Below are positions 9,848 through 17,964 of a stretch of DNA of 64,000 nucleotides, piece after piece. The position numbers were made by a program, and so were the translations under genes. The DNA lies in assembly GCA_039185015.1 (NCBI GenBank), contig JBCDAU010000002.1, positions 62,001-126,000 on the forward strand. The letters are read 5' to 3'. The notes under the pieces were generated by a model, which saw nothing but the letters and a program-made list of their open reading frames with translations, made no database searches and was not told where the DNA came from. This DNA comes from JBCBSZ01 sp039185015. Lineage in GTDB: Bacteria > Actinomycetota > Acidimicrobiia > Acidimicrobiales > Poriferisodalaceae. Each line of letters begins with the position of its first letter. The first letter of the stretch is position 1.

Positions 9848-11434
9848 GTGCCCCCCGCATCTGCACCCACCGATCTCAGCCTCGGCACCTTCTCCGACGC
9901 TGCCCCCTGGACCCTCGACGACGTCGAGCTCACCTGGCGCACCGGCCTCGACGACGCCCGCCGAGCTGCACGGGCCTCGGTCCCGGTGCTCACCCGGGAG
10001 CGGCGCGTGCCACCCGGGCGCCGTGTCGGCACGACGGTCCGGCACCTCGGCGGTGCGATCGTCGGGTGGTACGTGCGGGACAAGCGCAAGGGCGCGCCGC
10101 ACTCGACCCAGGGGCTCTCGCGCCGCCTGCGCGTCGCGGCCGAGCACCTCGGCCCCACGTACATCAAGCTCGCCCAGATCATCTCGGCCGGGGAGGGACT
10201 CTTCCCCGATGCGCTCGTCGAACAGATGAAGCTGTGCCGTGACCGGGTCCGGCCCGAGCCGTTCGCCACCGTGAAGCAGGTGATCGAAGAGGACCTCGGC
10301 AAGCGCCTCGACGAGGTGTTCCTCGTGTTCGAGCCGACCGCCATCGCCGCGGCGTCGATCGCGCAGGTGCACCGGGCGCAGTTGCTCGACGGCACCGACG
10401 TCGTCGTCAAGGTCCAACGATCAACAGTGAAAGACCGCGTCGAGCACGACCTGCAGGTGCTGTCGTGGCTCGCCCCGATGCTCATCGGCCGCATCCCCGT
10501 CACCGCGCTGGCCAACCCGCCGGCGCTCGTCGAGCTGTTCGCCGAGACGATCGTGGAGGAGCTCGACTTCCGGCTCGAGGCCGAGAACCTGCTCGACGTG
10601 GCCCGGGTCCTGCGGGAGCTCGGCCAGACCGACTGGGTGGTGCCGCGGCCCCATCCGCAGCTCGTCACGCCCCGCGTCCTCGTGATGGAACCGGTGAGCG
10701 GGTTCCGCTTCGAGGACGCCGAGGACATCCGAGCCGCCGGTGTCGACACCCATCGCGTCGTCCGCAACGTGATGATCGCCTTCCTCGAGTCGGCGACGCT
10801 CCACGGCATCTTCCACGGCGACTTCCACGGCGGGAACCTGTTCGTGCAGCCCGACGGCAAGGTGGCCCTGCTCGACTTCGGCATCACCGCTCGGTTCGAC
10901 GAGTTCAAGCGCCGGGCGTTCCTCCGGATGATGATCGGAGCCACCGCGAACGACGTGAAGTCGCAGATGGCGGCCTTCCGGGACCTCGGGGCGCTGCCCC
11001 GCGACGTCGACCTCGACGCCGTCATCTCGGACCTCGGCCTCGACCGCCCGCCGATCGACCCGACCACCCTGTCGCAAGAGGAGCTCCTCGGCGAGGTCCA
11101 GCGGGTCGTGAAGGCGCTGCTCGGCTACGGCGCCCGCATGCCGAAGGACCTCATGCTCTACGTCAAGAACATGATCTTCCTGTCGTCGATGATCGAGCGC
11201 CTCGCCCCCGACGTCGACCTCCTCGCCGAGGTCCAGCACATCGCCCTGCACTTCGCCACGTCCCACGGCGACAAGCTCCTCGCCGACACCGGCATGGCCC
11301 TGTCGGAGGAGCAGATCGACCTCGACAGCGTCAAGGCGTCGTGGGGGCTCGACAGCGAGGTCGAGTCGATCTCCTACAACGAGCTGAAGGCCCGCCGCGA
11401 GCTGATCCTCAAGCGCATGGGCGGCCAGGGCTAG
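9848..11434 (+). CDS. ABC1/AarF/UbiB family atypical kinase
   Basis: 528 residues. Members are membrane-associated atypical kinase/ATPases linked to quinone biosynthesis and lipid homeostasis. The KxGQ-type signature appears as a variant, LGPTYIKLAQIISA. The ATP-binding AAAS segment (IAAASIAQVHRA), the lysine strand DVVVKVQR, the catalytic loop HGDFHGGNLFV and the metal-binding LLDFGI are all present. The usual C-terminal transmembrane pair is absent; the tail is soluble and ends KRMGGQG. GTG 9848 gives a clean start; GTG 9806 in frame would add 14 residues. The neighbours give no pathway clue. It may act on menaquinone biosynthesis, but this is not shown. Confidence 0.88.
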   Translation: MPPASAPTDLSLGTFSDAAPWTLDDVELTWRTGLDDARRAARASVPVLTRERRVPPGRRVGTTVRHLGGAIVGWYVRDKRKGAPHSTQGLSRRLRVAAEHLGPTYIKLAQIISAGEGLFPDALVEQMKLCRDRVRPEPFATVKQVIEEDLGKRLDEVFLVFEPTAIAAASIAQVHRAQLLDGTDVVVKVQRSTVKDRVEHDLQVLSWLAPMLIGRIPVTALANPPALVELFAETIVEELDFRLEAENLLDVARVLRELGQTDWVVPRPHPQLVTPRVLVMEPVSGFRFEDAEDIRAAGVDTHRVVRNVMIAFLESATLHGIFHGDFHGGNLFVQPDGKVALLDFGITARFDEFKRRAFLRMMIGATANDVKSQMAAFRDLGALPRDVDLDAVISDLGLDRPPIDPTTLSQEELLGEVQRVVKALLGYGARMPKDLMLYVKNMIFLSSMIERLAPDVDLLAEVQHIALHFATSHGDKLLADTGMALSEEQIDLDSVKASWGLDSEVESISYNELKARRELILKRMGGQG

Positions 11435-11439
11435 TTCCC

Positions 11440-12525
11440 TCACGGCGGCAGCTCCGAGCCATCCGGCCGGATCGCCCGCACCCGGTCGCCCGGAGTCGGG
11501 CCGGCTCGGATCGACCAACCGCCCTCGTGGGCCAGCCGATGGTGGAAGCTGCACAGCAGCGTCAGGTTGGCGAGGTCCGTCGCGCCGCCAGCGGCCCAAT
11601 GCCGGAGGTGGTGCGCGTCGCATCGGTCGTGGACGACCTCGCACCCCGGGAACCGACAGCCGCCGTCGCGCACGGCCAGCGCTCGTCGCAGCGCGGGTGA
11701 GATGACCCTCGTCGACCGGCCGACGTCGACGACCTCCGATCGGCCGGCGGTGACCACCCGGGCGACCGCAGCGTCGCAGCCGACCCGCCGAACCGTCTCC
11801 CGAGCCAGAGACACACCGTCGAGCTCCGCTGTCGACGATGGGTCCGGTGCGGCCTCGCCGAGGACGTCGACCGAGACCACCATCGCCGGCACCGTCCGCC
11901 CACTCGAGTCGCTGCCCTCCGCCAGGGCCACCAACGCGTCCGCCCGCCGCTGCGCGGCGGAGCGCGTCTCACCCTCCACGTCGGGCACCGTCGCAGCGGC
12001 CAGTGCTGCCGCCACTCGGGCACCACCTTCGGCGTCCAGCCGACACGCGAGGTCGTACTCACCGAACAGCGTCGACGACAGCCGGAGGTACCGCCGCTGG
12101 TGCCGCTCCACCGCATCGGACGTCGCCAGCTCGTCGTCGGCCAGCGACCGCCAGTGCGCCAGGAAGCGTCGGTAGTCAGCGAGGTCGAGCTCCTTCGCCT
12201 CGGCGAGCAGCACGCTGCCGTCGCGCCGAGCCAGCTCGACGCGCTCCGGCGTCACCGTCGAAGCGAGGGCATCGAGGTGCGCGAGTCGGATCGTGCCGCC
12301 GGCCGCCACGTCCGCGACCTCGGCCACCGCGTCGAGCAACCGCACCCGGCGCAGCACCCGACGGGCATCGGCCTCGTCGATGCCGCACCGCCATCGCAGC
12401 CACGCCGCCGGAGACCGGGAACCGTCGGCCTCCCACCCTCGCTCCCGCCACCAGTCGAGCAGCGCCGACGTGAAGCGCAGCTCGACGGCCTCCCGTTCCT
12501 CCGCCCAACCGATCAGCCCGAACAT
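11440..12525 (-). CDS. DUF222 / HNH endonuclease domain protein (13E12 family)
   Basis: 361 residues. The N-terminal two-thirds is the helical DUF222 region of actinobacterial 13E12-type repeat proteins. The C-terminal HNH domain has GGCRFPGCEVVHDRCDAHH, then NLTLLCSFHHRLAHEGG, so both zinc Cys pairs and the His-Asn-His core are intact. These proteins occur in many copies in actinobacterial genomes, and a mobile or DNA-processing role is suspected but not proven. ATG 12525 (MFGLIGWAEER) lies 7 nt behind TAGTGT. A much longer open frame upstream is a shadow of the divergent oxygenase gene. It converges on the UbiB gene with a gap of only 5 nt. Confidence 0.9.
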   Translation of the reverse strand: MFGLIGWAEEREAVELRFTSALLDWWRERGWEADGSRSPAAWLRWRCGIDEADARRVLRRVRLLDAVAEVADVAAGGTIRLAHLDALASTVTPERVELARRDGSVLLAEAKELDLADYRRFLAHWRSLADDELATSDAVERHQRRYLRLSSTLFGEYDLACRLDAEGGARVAAALAAATVPDVEGETRSAAQRRADALVALAEGSDSSGRTVPAMVVSVDVLGEAAPDPSSTAELDGVSLARETVRRVGCDAAVARVVTAGRSEVVDVGRSTRVISPALRRALAVRDGGCRFPGCEVVHDRCDAHHLRHWAAGGATDLANLTLLCSFHHRLAHEGGWSIRAGPTPGDRVRAIRPDGSELPP

Positions 12526-12532
12526 GTGTTCG

Positions 12533-12538
12533 ACACTA
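12533..12538 (-). promoter_or_regulatory. -10 element of the DUF222-HNH gene
   Basis: TAGTGT on the minus strand is 7 nt before ATG 12525. This spacing rules out the longer upstream frame and implies a leaderless start. Confidence 0.55.
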
Positions 12539-12603
12539 CCGAGGGGGTGTGACGTCATGAACCGTTCACACCGCCGCAGCGGACCCGGCGCGAGGATGCG
12601 CGG

Positions 12604-13533
12604 ATGGTCAGCGTGCCCGTCATCGACATCACCGATCTCCGCTCCCCCGACCCCGAGCTGCGACGAGCCGTCGCCAAGCAGATCGGCGAGGCGTGCGAGA
12701 CCGTCGGCTTTCTCACCGTGACGGGCCACGGCATCGATCCCACCGTCCTCGACGACGCCTTCACCGCGACGAGGAAGACGTTCGCCCAGTCGATGGACGA
12801 CAAGATGGCCAGGGCCTGGGACGACGACCACGTCAACCGGGGCTACGACCCCCCGGGTCGTCAGCAGCTCGACGCCGAGTCCGCGCCCGACTTCAAGGAG
12901 GCGTGGTCGTTCAGCCCCGAGCACCTCGCCGGCATCGGACCGATGTCGGGGGAGAACCAGTGGCCGGCGCTCGCCGACGTCCGAGAGCCGATCGAGCGCT
13001 ACCACCGCACCGCGATGGAGGTCTGCGAGATGCTCCTCCGGGCGATGGCGCTCTCGCTCGAGCTCGACGAGCACCACTTCGAGCCGTTCCACCAGGCGCC
13101 GATCTGCACCCTGCGGCTCCTCCACTACCCGCCCCGCCCCGACGCGGCCGGTGAGGCCGACTTCGGCGCCGGGGCCCACACGGACTGGGGCGCGGTCACC
13201 GTGCTCGCCCAAGACGGGGAGGGCAGCCTGCAGGTGATGACCAAGGACGGCGACTGGGCCGACGTCCCGCCCGTCGAGGGTGCCTTCGTCATCAACGTCG
13301 GCGACCTGCTGCAGCGCTGGACCAACGATCGCTACGTCTCGACCCTGCATCGGGTGATCGGTGTGCCGGGCCGGGACCGCTACTCGATCGCCTGCTTCTT
13401 CGACCTCGACCACGACGCCCTCATCGAGGTCCTCCCCACCTGCGTCACCGAGGACGAGCCCGCTCGCTACGGACCGATCACCGCCGGCGGCCACCTCCAG
13501 GAGCGCTACGAAGCGAGCATGCCGACCGGCTGA
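12604..13533 (+). CDS. 2-oxoglutarate/Fe(II)-dependent oxygenase, isopenicillin N synthase family
   Basis: 309 residues, soluble. Begins VPVIDITDL with the DIOX_N domain, and carries the iron facial triad HTDWGAVTVLAQD (His and Asp) and LHRVIGVPGRDRYSIACFF, where the His completes the triad and the R-x-S pair binds the 2-oxoglutarate carboxylate. The substrate is unknown; relatives hydroxylate or desaturate small molecules. ATG 12604 sits 6 nt behind GAGGAT, a weak -10 match. It is divergent from the HNH gene and convergent with the SnoaL-like gene, so it is transcribed alone. Confidence 0.92.
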   Translation: MVSVPVIDITDLRSPDPELRRAVAKQIGEACETVGFLTVTGHGIDPTVLDDAFTATRKTFAQSMDDKMARAWDDDHVNRGYDPPGRQQLDAESAPDFKEAWSFSPEHLAGIGPMSGENQWPALADVREPIERYHRTAMEVCEMLLRAMALSLELDEHHFEPFHQAPICTLRLLHYPPRPDAAGEADFGAGAHTDWGAVTVLAQDGEGSLQVMTKDGDWADVPPVEGAFVINVGDLLQRWTNDRYVSTLHRVIGVPGRDRYSIACFFDLDHDALIEVLPTCVTEDEPARYGPITAGGHLQERYEASMPTG

Positions 13534-13542
13534 GCAGACCGA

Positions 13543-13902
13543 CTACGCCAGCGGCATCGCCACGTACTGCAGCGAGATCCGGCCGTCGCCGTCGACGAGC
13601 ATGGTGTCGGTACCGATATCGGCGCCCGCCTTCCAGACCCAGGTGACCACGTCGATTCCGGCCGCCACGGCGACGGTGTCGACGGCGCCGGGCGGTACGA
13701 CCTCGAGGACCGCACCGTAGTACCGCATGATCTCCGCACGGCCGACCAGCTCGGTCCCGAAGTCCGCCGACAGCTGCGGCGGGTTCGGTGACACGAACCG
13801 GGCGTCGTCGGCGTACAGCGCCTCCACCGCGGCCAGGTCGCGCCGGTCCCACATCGTGGAGATCAGCTCACCGATCTCCGCCAACCTCGCAGCGTCAGCC
13901 AT
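13543..13902 (-). CDS. SnoaL-like / NTF2-fold protein
   Basis: 119 residues from ATG 13902 (MADAARLAEIGELIS). It shows the NTF2-fold pattern: an N-terminal helix, the block WDRRDLAAVEALYADDARFVSP, a middle AEIMRYYGAVLEVVP and C-terminal strands TMLVDGDGRISLQYVAMPL. Such proteins are polyketide cyclases, isomerases or ligand binders; the active residues cannot be assigned here. It follows the PH-domain-like membrane protein on the same strand with a 50-nt gap and a purine-rich GGGGGTGGGCG before the ATG. Confidence 0.78.
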   Translation of the reverse strand: MADAARLAEIGELISTMWDRRDLAAVEALYADDARFVSPNPPQLSADFGTELVGRAEIMRYYGAVLEVVPPGAVDTVAVAAGIDVVTWVWKAGADIGTDTMLVDGDGRISLQYVAMPLA

Positions 13903-13952
13903 CGCCCACCCCCTCGTGGTGAGCCACAGCGTCGCGCACGGTTCTGCTGGAC

Positions 13953-14441
13953 TCACCCAGGCTCGTGGACGGGGCCGAACCAGCGGCGCATCAGACCACC
14001 CTGGTGGATCAGGAGATCGGGTGGCGTCTCCAGCGCTGCGTTGCAGACACCGTCCCGAAGCGTCCGCTCGAGCTCGTCGAGCTCCCGCACGGTCGGGAAC
14101 GTGACCTGGCTGAAGGTCGCCCCATCGGCCCCGACCACGAGACGGACATCGTGCTTCCGCCTCTGGACCTCACGGATCTGAGCCCGCTCGACGGTGCGGG
14201 ACCGGATCGCCCAGCGCACCCGAACACTGTGCTCGTCGACCACCACCTGCGTCCGCAACGACAGGACGACGAAGTAGGCGCTGCTCGCCATCCACGAACC
14301 GATGATCACGAGGTTCGCGCCGGAGAACGACGACGCCAGCTGGTACATCCCCAGCATCAGCGCGAGGCCGTAGGCGAACGCCAGCATCGGGCTGGCACGG
14401 AACACCCGCTCCCCGGTCATCGCCACCGCGCCCTCGCCCAC
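13953..14441 (-). CDS. Small membrane protein with PH-like domain
   Basis: 162 residues. Two transmembrane helices (about residues 17-36 and 41-60, reading LAFAYGLALMLGMYQLASSF and VIIGSWMASSAYFVVLSL) are followed by a cytoplasmic beta-rich domain with TQVVVDEHSVRVRWAIRSRTV and VERAQIREVQ, the bacterial PH pattern. The function is unknown. GTG 14441 is exactly 7 nt behind TACGGT on the minus strand, so I prefer it to an in-frame GTG at 14468. It shares the divergent promoter region with the monooxygenase-like gene. Confidence 0.75.
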   Translation of the reverse strand: MGEGAVAMTGERVFRASPMLAFAYGLALMLGMYQLASSFSGANLVIIGSWMASSAYFVVLSLRTQVVVDEHSVRVRWAIRSRTVERAQIREVQRRKHDVRLVVGADGATFSQVTFPTVRELDELERTLRDGVCNAALETPPDLLIHQGGLMRRWFGPVHEPG

Positions 14442-14448
14442 ACCGGCG

Positions 14449-14454
14449 ACCGTA
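14449..14454 (-). promoter_or_regulatory. -10 element of the PH-like membrane protein gene
   Basis: TACGGT (minus strand) is followed by 7 nt and GTG 14441. It decides the start in favour of 14441 over 14468. Confidence 0.5.
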
Positions 14455-14481
14455 CCGGTCGTGCCCACCCGCTAGCGTCCG

Positions 14482-14838
14482 ATGGCCATGGCCGAGATCA
14501 TCATCGCCGGGTTCATCCGGATCCATCCCGACGACCGCCAGCCGGCCGTCGACGCCGCCGCCGACGCGATCGCCGGCGCTCGAACACAGCCGGGCTGCCT
14601 GGCCTACTCGTTCGTGCCCGACAACCACATGGAGGACGCGATCGTCGTCTACGAGCGCTGGGCCGACCAGGCCAGCCTCGAGGCCCACTTCGCCGGACCC
14701 TGGTACAAGGCGACCGGCGAGGTGCTCCGCTCCCACCGACTGCAGGGCGCCAACGAGGTGCAGAAGTTCCGGATCGACAAGGCCGAACCGGTCTACGACG
14801 ACACCCACACGCCGCGGGCCGACTTCTTCACCGACTGA
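14482..14838 (+). CDS. Antibiotic biosynthesis monooxygenase (ABM) domain protein
   Basis: 118 residues in the dimeric ferredoxin-like ABM fold: AEIIIAGFIRIHPDDR, a helix with a conserved QPGCLAYSFVPD turn, and the strand DAIVVYERWADQASLEAHF. Family members oxidise aromatic compounds without cofactors or degrade heme. TAGCGT (14473-14478) lies only 3 nt before ATG 14482 but 9 nt before the second ATG at 14488, so translation may begin at 14488 (MAEIIIAG). It is followed after 4 nt by nucS and probably co-transcribed with it. Confidence 0.85.
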   Translation: MAMAEIIIAGFIRIHPDDRQPAVDAAADAIAGARTQPGCLAYSFVPDNHMEDAIVVYERWADQASLEAHFAGPWYKATGEVLRSHRLQGANEVQKFRIDKAEPVYDDTHTPRADFFTD

Positions 14839-14842
14839 CCAC

Positions 14843-15502
14843 GTGCGCCTCGTCGTCGCCCGCTGCACCGTCGACTACTCCGGCCGCCTCGACGCCCACC
14901 TCCCGGAGGCGACTCGCCTCATCATGGTGAAGGCCGACGGCTGCGTCGCCGTCCACGCCGACGGTGGCGCGTACAAGCCGCTCAACTGGATGACCGCCCC
15001 CAACGTCCTCAAGGAGGAGGACGAGCGTTGGGTGGTCAGCAACCCACAGGGCGAGGAGCTGGTCATCATCCTCCACGAGGTGCTCTCGGACTCCTCCCAC
15101 GAGCTCGGCATCGACCCGGGCCTGCAGAAGGACGGCGTCGAGGCCCACCTCCAGGAGCTGCTCGCCGCCAACCCCGAGACCCTCGGCGACGGCATGGTGC
15201 TCGTGCGCCGCGAGTACCCGACCGACATCGGCCCGGTCGACCTCATGTGCCGCGACGCCGAGGGCCAGGCCGTTGCCGTCGAGGTGAAGCGCAAGGGCGA
15301 GATCGCCGGCGTCGAGCAGCTGATCCGCTACCTCGAGCGCCTCCGCAACGACTCGACGCTGCTCCCGCTCGAGGGGATGCTCGTGGCCCAGGAGATCAAG
15401 CCCCAGGCACGCGCCTACGCAGAGTCCAAGGGCATCGCCTGCATCACGGTCGACTACGACGCCCTCCGCGGCTTCGAGCCGAAGGAGCCGACGCTCTTCT
15501 GA
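14843..15502 (+). CDS. nucS: Endonuclease NucS (EndoMS) for non-canonical mismatch repair
   Basis: Cleaves mismatched double-stranded DNA and replaces MutS/MutL in most actinobacteria. It has 219 residues, typical length. The N-terminal dimerisation domain begins MRLVVARCTVDYSGRLDAHLP. The C-terminal RecB-like nuclease core shows GPVDLMCRD, then AVEVKRKGEIAGVEQLIRYLERL, supplying the Asp, Glu and Lys of the active site. The extreme C-terminus is PKEPTLF; a short hydrophobic/aromatic tail is used for sliding-clamp binding in this family, so the terminal LF is probably important (inference). GTG 14843 follows the ABM gene closely. Confidence 0.96.
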   Translation: MRLVVARCTVDYSGRLDAHLPEATRLIMVKADGCVAVHADGGAYKPLNWMTAPNVLKEEDERWVVSNPQGEELVIILHEVLSDSSHELGIDPGLQKDGVEAHLQELLAANPETLGDGMVLVRREYPTDIGPVDLMCRDAEGQAVAVEVKRKGEIAGVEQLIRYLERLRNDSTLLPLEGMLVAQEIKPQARAYAESKGIACITVDYDALRGFEPKEPTLF

Positions 15503-15511
15503 GCCGGCTCG

Positions 15512-15969
15512 TCAGGGCGCGACGAAGACCGTCTCGCGCTGGAACAGCATCGACAGCACGATGCCGGGTGACTGGACCTCAGGCACCACGACGTCGACGA
15601 CCACCGTCGGCCCGTCGACCGCCACCCGCTGCAGCGTCAGGAGATCGGCCATCCGTCCGCCGCTGAGCAACGAGGGTCCGGTGGCGTAGAGCTCCTCGAT
15701 GATCGGCTGCTGTGACGTCGCGATCTCCGATTCGAAGAAGAAGTCGACGATCCGCACAGCGGCGGCACCGTCGACCTCGTACCAACCGAGACCGTCGGCC
15801 CCGACGTGCTCGTCGATGGTCTGGACGTCGAGTCGGTCCAGCGCCTCGTCTGGAGGTTTCCGGAGATGAGAAGCCGGGCGGGGGCCACCCGGCGAAGAGC
15901 ATCGCCCCCACCGCCGCTGCACGCCACCAGCGCGAGTCCAGTGAGGAGCAGGGCGATGCGGCGGATCAC
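15512..15969 (-). pseudogene. Frameshifted small lipoprotein downstream of the MaoC gene
   Basis: Two frames each hold half of a plausible secreted lipoprotein. From GTG 15969, one base after the MaoC stop, one frame encodes RRIALLLTGLALVACSGGG, a textbook lipoprotein signal with lipobox LVAC. That frame then loses sense. The mature-domain-like sequence (DEALDRLDVQTIDEHVGADG, FFFESEIATSQQPIIEELY, to the stop at 15512) is in another frame. A one-base shift between about 15840 and 15920 would join them into a protein of about 150 residues. Either the gene is broken or the assembly has an indel. The function of the mature part is not recognised. Confidence 0.6.
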
Positions 15970-15970
15970 C

Positions 15971-16843
15971 TCAGGCGACGAACGTGCACGCGCCGTTGTC
16001 GATGACGACCCGGCCGTCGGTGTCGGACACCGTCTGGAAGGTCGCCTCGCCGTCACCGGTGTGCCAGATGCGGACGGTCAACGACTCGCCGGGGAAGACC
16101 GGCGACGAGAAGCGGGCGTCCATGCTCCGGAACCGGCCCGGGTCGGACCCGCAGAGCTCGTGCAGCAACGCCCGGCCGGTGAACCCGTAGGTGCACAGCC
16201 CGTGGAGGATCGGCTTCGGGAAACCGGCCAGCTCGGTGGCGAACCACGGATCGGAGTGCAGTGGGTTCCGGTCGCCCGAGAGGCGGTAGGTCAGCGCCTG
16301 GTCGTCTCGAGTCGAGTAGGTGATCGCCGCGTCGGGGTCCCGGTCGGGGGCGTGCACCTTCGGGGCGGTATCGCCCTCCTCACCGCCGAAGCCGCCCGAG
16401 CCACGGATGACCATCGTCGAGCGCGAGTCGAACAACGGCTCACCGTCCTCGGCGAGCACGGCGTTGATCTCGGTGTCGATGATGGCGTGCTTGCCCTCGC
16501 CCTTGTCCCACATGTGGACGATCTTGTCGTGGCACACGACGGTGCCGTCCGGGGGGATCGGCCGGTGCAGCGTGATGCCCTGGTTGCCGTGGAGCAGCCG
16601 ACCCCAATCGATCTCACCGGCCTGGGCCAGCGCGCCACCGGCGCCGAGGACGACCGCCATCGTGGGCAGCACCTGCTGGGCGACCTCGTGGGAGTTCTCG
16701 GTGGTGAAGTCGAGCTCGAAGCCGGTCGGGTCGACCGAGCCGGCGCCGACCCCCACGGCATAGAGGAGGGCGTCCTTGGAGGTCCAGGACCGCTCGTGCG
16801 GTCCGCTGGTCGCACCGATGCCGGCCGGATCCAGCCCGCTCAC
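15971..16843 (-). CDS. MaoC-like (R)-specific enoyl-CoA hydratase (hydratase 2 family)
   Basis: 290 residues with a double hot-dog layout. The N-terminal half lacks catalytic residues and binds the acyl chain in relatives (DALLYAVGVGAG, SVDPTGFELDFTTE). The C-terminal half has the hydratase-2 motif LSGDRNPLHSDPWFA followed by GFPKPILHGLCTYGF, with catalytic Asp and His. It hydrates trans-2-enoyl-CoA to (R)-3-hydroxyacyl-CoA. GTG 16843 overlaps the stop of the upstream SDR gene (GTGA), so the two are translated as a unit. Together they resemble the separate domains of the eukaryotic peroxisomal multifunctional enzyme 2. Confidence 0.93.
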   Translation of the reverse strand: MSGLDPAGIGATSGPHERSWTSKDALLYAVGVGAGSVDPTGFELDFTTENSHEVAQQVLPTMAVVLGAGGALAQAGEIDWGRLLHGNQGITLHRPIPPDGTVVCHDKIVHMWDKGEGKHAIIDTEINAVLAEDGEPLFDSRSTMVIRGSGGFGGEEGDTAPKVHAPDRDPDAAITYSTRDDQALTYRLSGDRNPLHSDPWFATELAGFPKPILHGLCTYGFTGRALLHELCGSDPGRFRSMDARFSSPVFPGESLTVRIWHTGDGEATFQTVSDTDGRVVIDNGACTFVA

Positions 16844-17757
16844 GAGAGCAGCCCGCCGTCGAGCGGCTGACCGCCCATGTCGGAGTTGAGGCGGGCGTCG
16901 GCAACGAGCTGCCGGGCGATCGGTCCGATCTTCGTCGGGTCGTCGACGGGCTCGACCGTCGGGCCCCGGTTCCACGTCTCGGCGACGGCGAGCACGCTGC
17001 CCGACGCCTCGAACACGCGACCGGTCACGTCCTTCGCATCCTCGCTGCAGAGCCAGGTGACGATCGGGGCGATCCAGCGGGGCGAGACCGAGTCGAGCTG
17101 CTCCTCGGGGAGCTGGCCCATGCCGAGGTCCTCGGTCAGTCGGGTGAGGGCACCGGGGGCGATCGCGTTGACGGTCACGCCGTACCGGGCGAGCTCACGG
17201 GCGGCGATGATCGTGAACCCGGCGATGCCCATCTTGGCTGCGCCGTAGTTGGTCTGCCCCGGGTTGCCGTAGATGCCCGAGACCGAGCTGGTGTTGATGA
17301 TCCGGGCGTCGACGGTCTCACCAGCCTTCACCTTCTCCCGCCAGTACGCGCCCGCCCAACGAGCAGGAGCGAACGTGCCCTTGAGGTGGACCTTGATGAC
17401 CGCATCCCACTCGGCCTCGGTCATGTTCACGAGCATGCGGTCGCGCAGGATGCCGGCGTTGTTGACCACGGCGTGGAGGTCGCCGTAGGTCTCGATCGCC
17501 TGGTTGATCATCCGCTGGGCGCCCTCCCAGTCCGAGACGTCGTCGCCGTTGACGACGGCCTCACCACCGGCGGCGGTGATCTCCTCGACCACCTCGGCGG
17601 CCGGGCCGGTGCCGGCGCCGGTCCCGTCACGTTCGCCTCCGAGGTCGTTCACGACGACCTTCGCGCCGTGCTCCGCGAGCATCAGCGCGTACTCGCGCCC
17701 GATGCCACGCGCAGCGCCGGTCACGACCACGACGCGGCCTTCACACAATCTGGACAT
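16840..17757 (-). CDS. SDR-family 3-hydroxyacyl-CoA dehydrogenase
   Basis: 305 residues. Classical SDR with cofactor motif TGAARGIG (13-20), NNAGI, a catalytic serine in NTSSVSG, and Y-x-x-x-K in TNYGAAKMG. The VVNDLGG stretch after the first strand is typical of the dehydrogenase domain of multifunctional enzyme type 2, which oxidises (R)-3-hydroxyacyl-CoA, the product of the coupled MaoC hydratase. ATG 17757 is preceded by a GGGGAGGGG purine run and a TAAGAT hexamer (17784-17789, minus strand). The leader therefore begins just beside a strong hairpin and the dispersed repeat. Confidence 0.92.
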   Translation of the reverse strand: MSRLCEGRVVVVTGAARGIGREYALMLAEHGAKVVVNDLGGERDGTGAGTGPAAEVVEEITAAGGEAVVNGDDVSDWEGAQRMINQAIETYGDLHAVVNNAGILRDRMLVNMTEAEWDAVIKVHLKGTFAPARWAGAYWREKVKAGETVDARIINTSSVSGIYGNPGQTNYGAAKMGIAGFTIIAARELARYGVTVNAIAPGALTRLTEDLGMGQLPEEQLDSVSPRWIAPIVTWLCSEDAKDVTGRVFEASGSVLAVAETWNRGPTVEPVDDPTKIGPIARQLVADARLNSDMGGQPLDGGLLS

Positions 17758-17791
17758 GGGACCCCTCCCCTTCTCGGGCGCGGATCTTAGA

Positions 17792-17813
17792 GGGCCCCGC
17801 TGTCGCGGGGCCC
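17792..17813. other. Strong hairpin upstream of repeat copy A
   Basis: A perfect inverted repeat: GGGCCCCGC, loop TGTC, GCGGGGCCC. It sits directly upstream of the minus-strand -10 of the SDR gene and directly before repeat copy A on the plus strand. There is no T-run, so intrinsic termination is unlikely. Confidence 0.6.
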
Positions 17814-17815
17814 AT

Positions 17816-17896
17816 GGCCCGAGCGGCCCGTCGAGCGAGCGGATGGGGAGCGCCCCGGCAGGGGCGTGGAGCATCGAGGAAGCTCGACCAGAGCGG
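17816..17896 (+). repeat. Dispersed 80-bp repeat, copy A
   Basis: Shares two blocks with copy B at 47734: a 30-bp block beginning GGCCCGAGCGGCCCGTCGAG and a block of about 27 bp with GCATCGAGGAAGCTCGACC. The middle section differs. The second block folds as TCGAG-GAAG-CTCGA. Copy A is flanked by perfect or near-perfect hairpins on both sides and lies between the divergent SDR and VanW genes. Confidence 0.8.
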
Positions 17897-17909
17897 GAGA
17901 CACCGAACT

Positions 17910-17936
17910 CCCGTGGTGGCGCTGCCACCACACGGG
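17910..17936. other. Hairpin downstream of repeat copy A
   Basis: CCCGTGGTGGC and GCCACCACACGGG pair with a two-base bulge around a GCT loop. It ends 14 bases before the -10 of the VanW-like gene. Copy B has an unrelated hairpin in the corresponding place. Confidence 0.5.
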
Positions 17937-17949
17937 CGTCTCATCTCAA

Positions 17950-17955
17950 TAGGAT
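17950..17955 (+). promoter_or_regulatory. -10 element of the VanW-like gene
   Basis: TAGGAT lies 9 nt before GTG 17965, with no Shine-Dalgarno sequence. Confidence 0.5.
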
Positions 17956-17964
17956 CGGCGGGCC

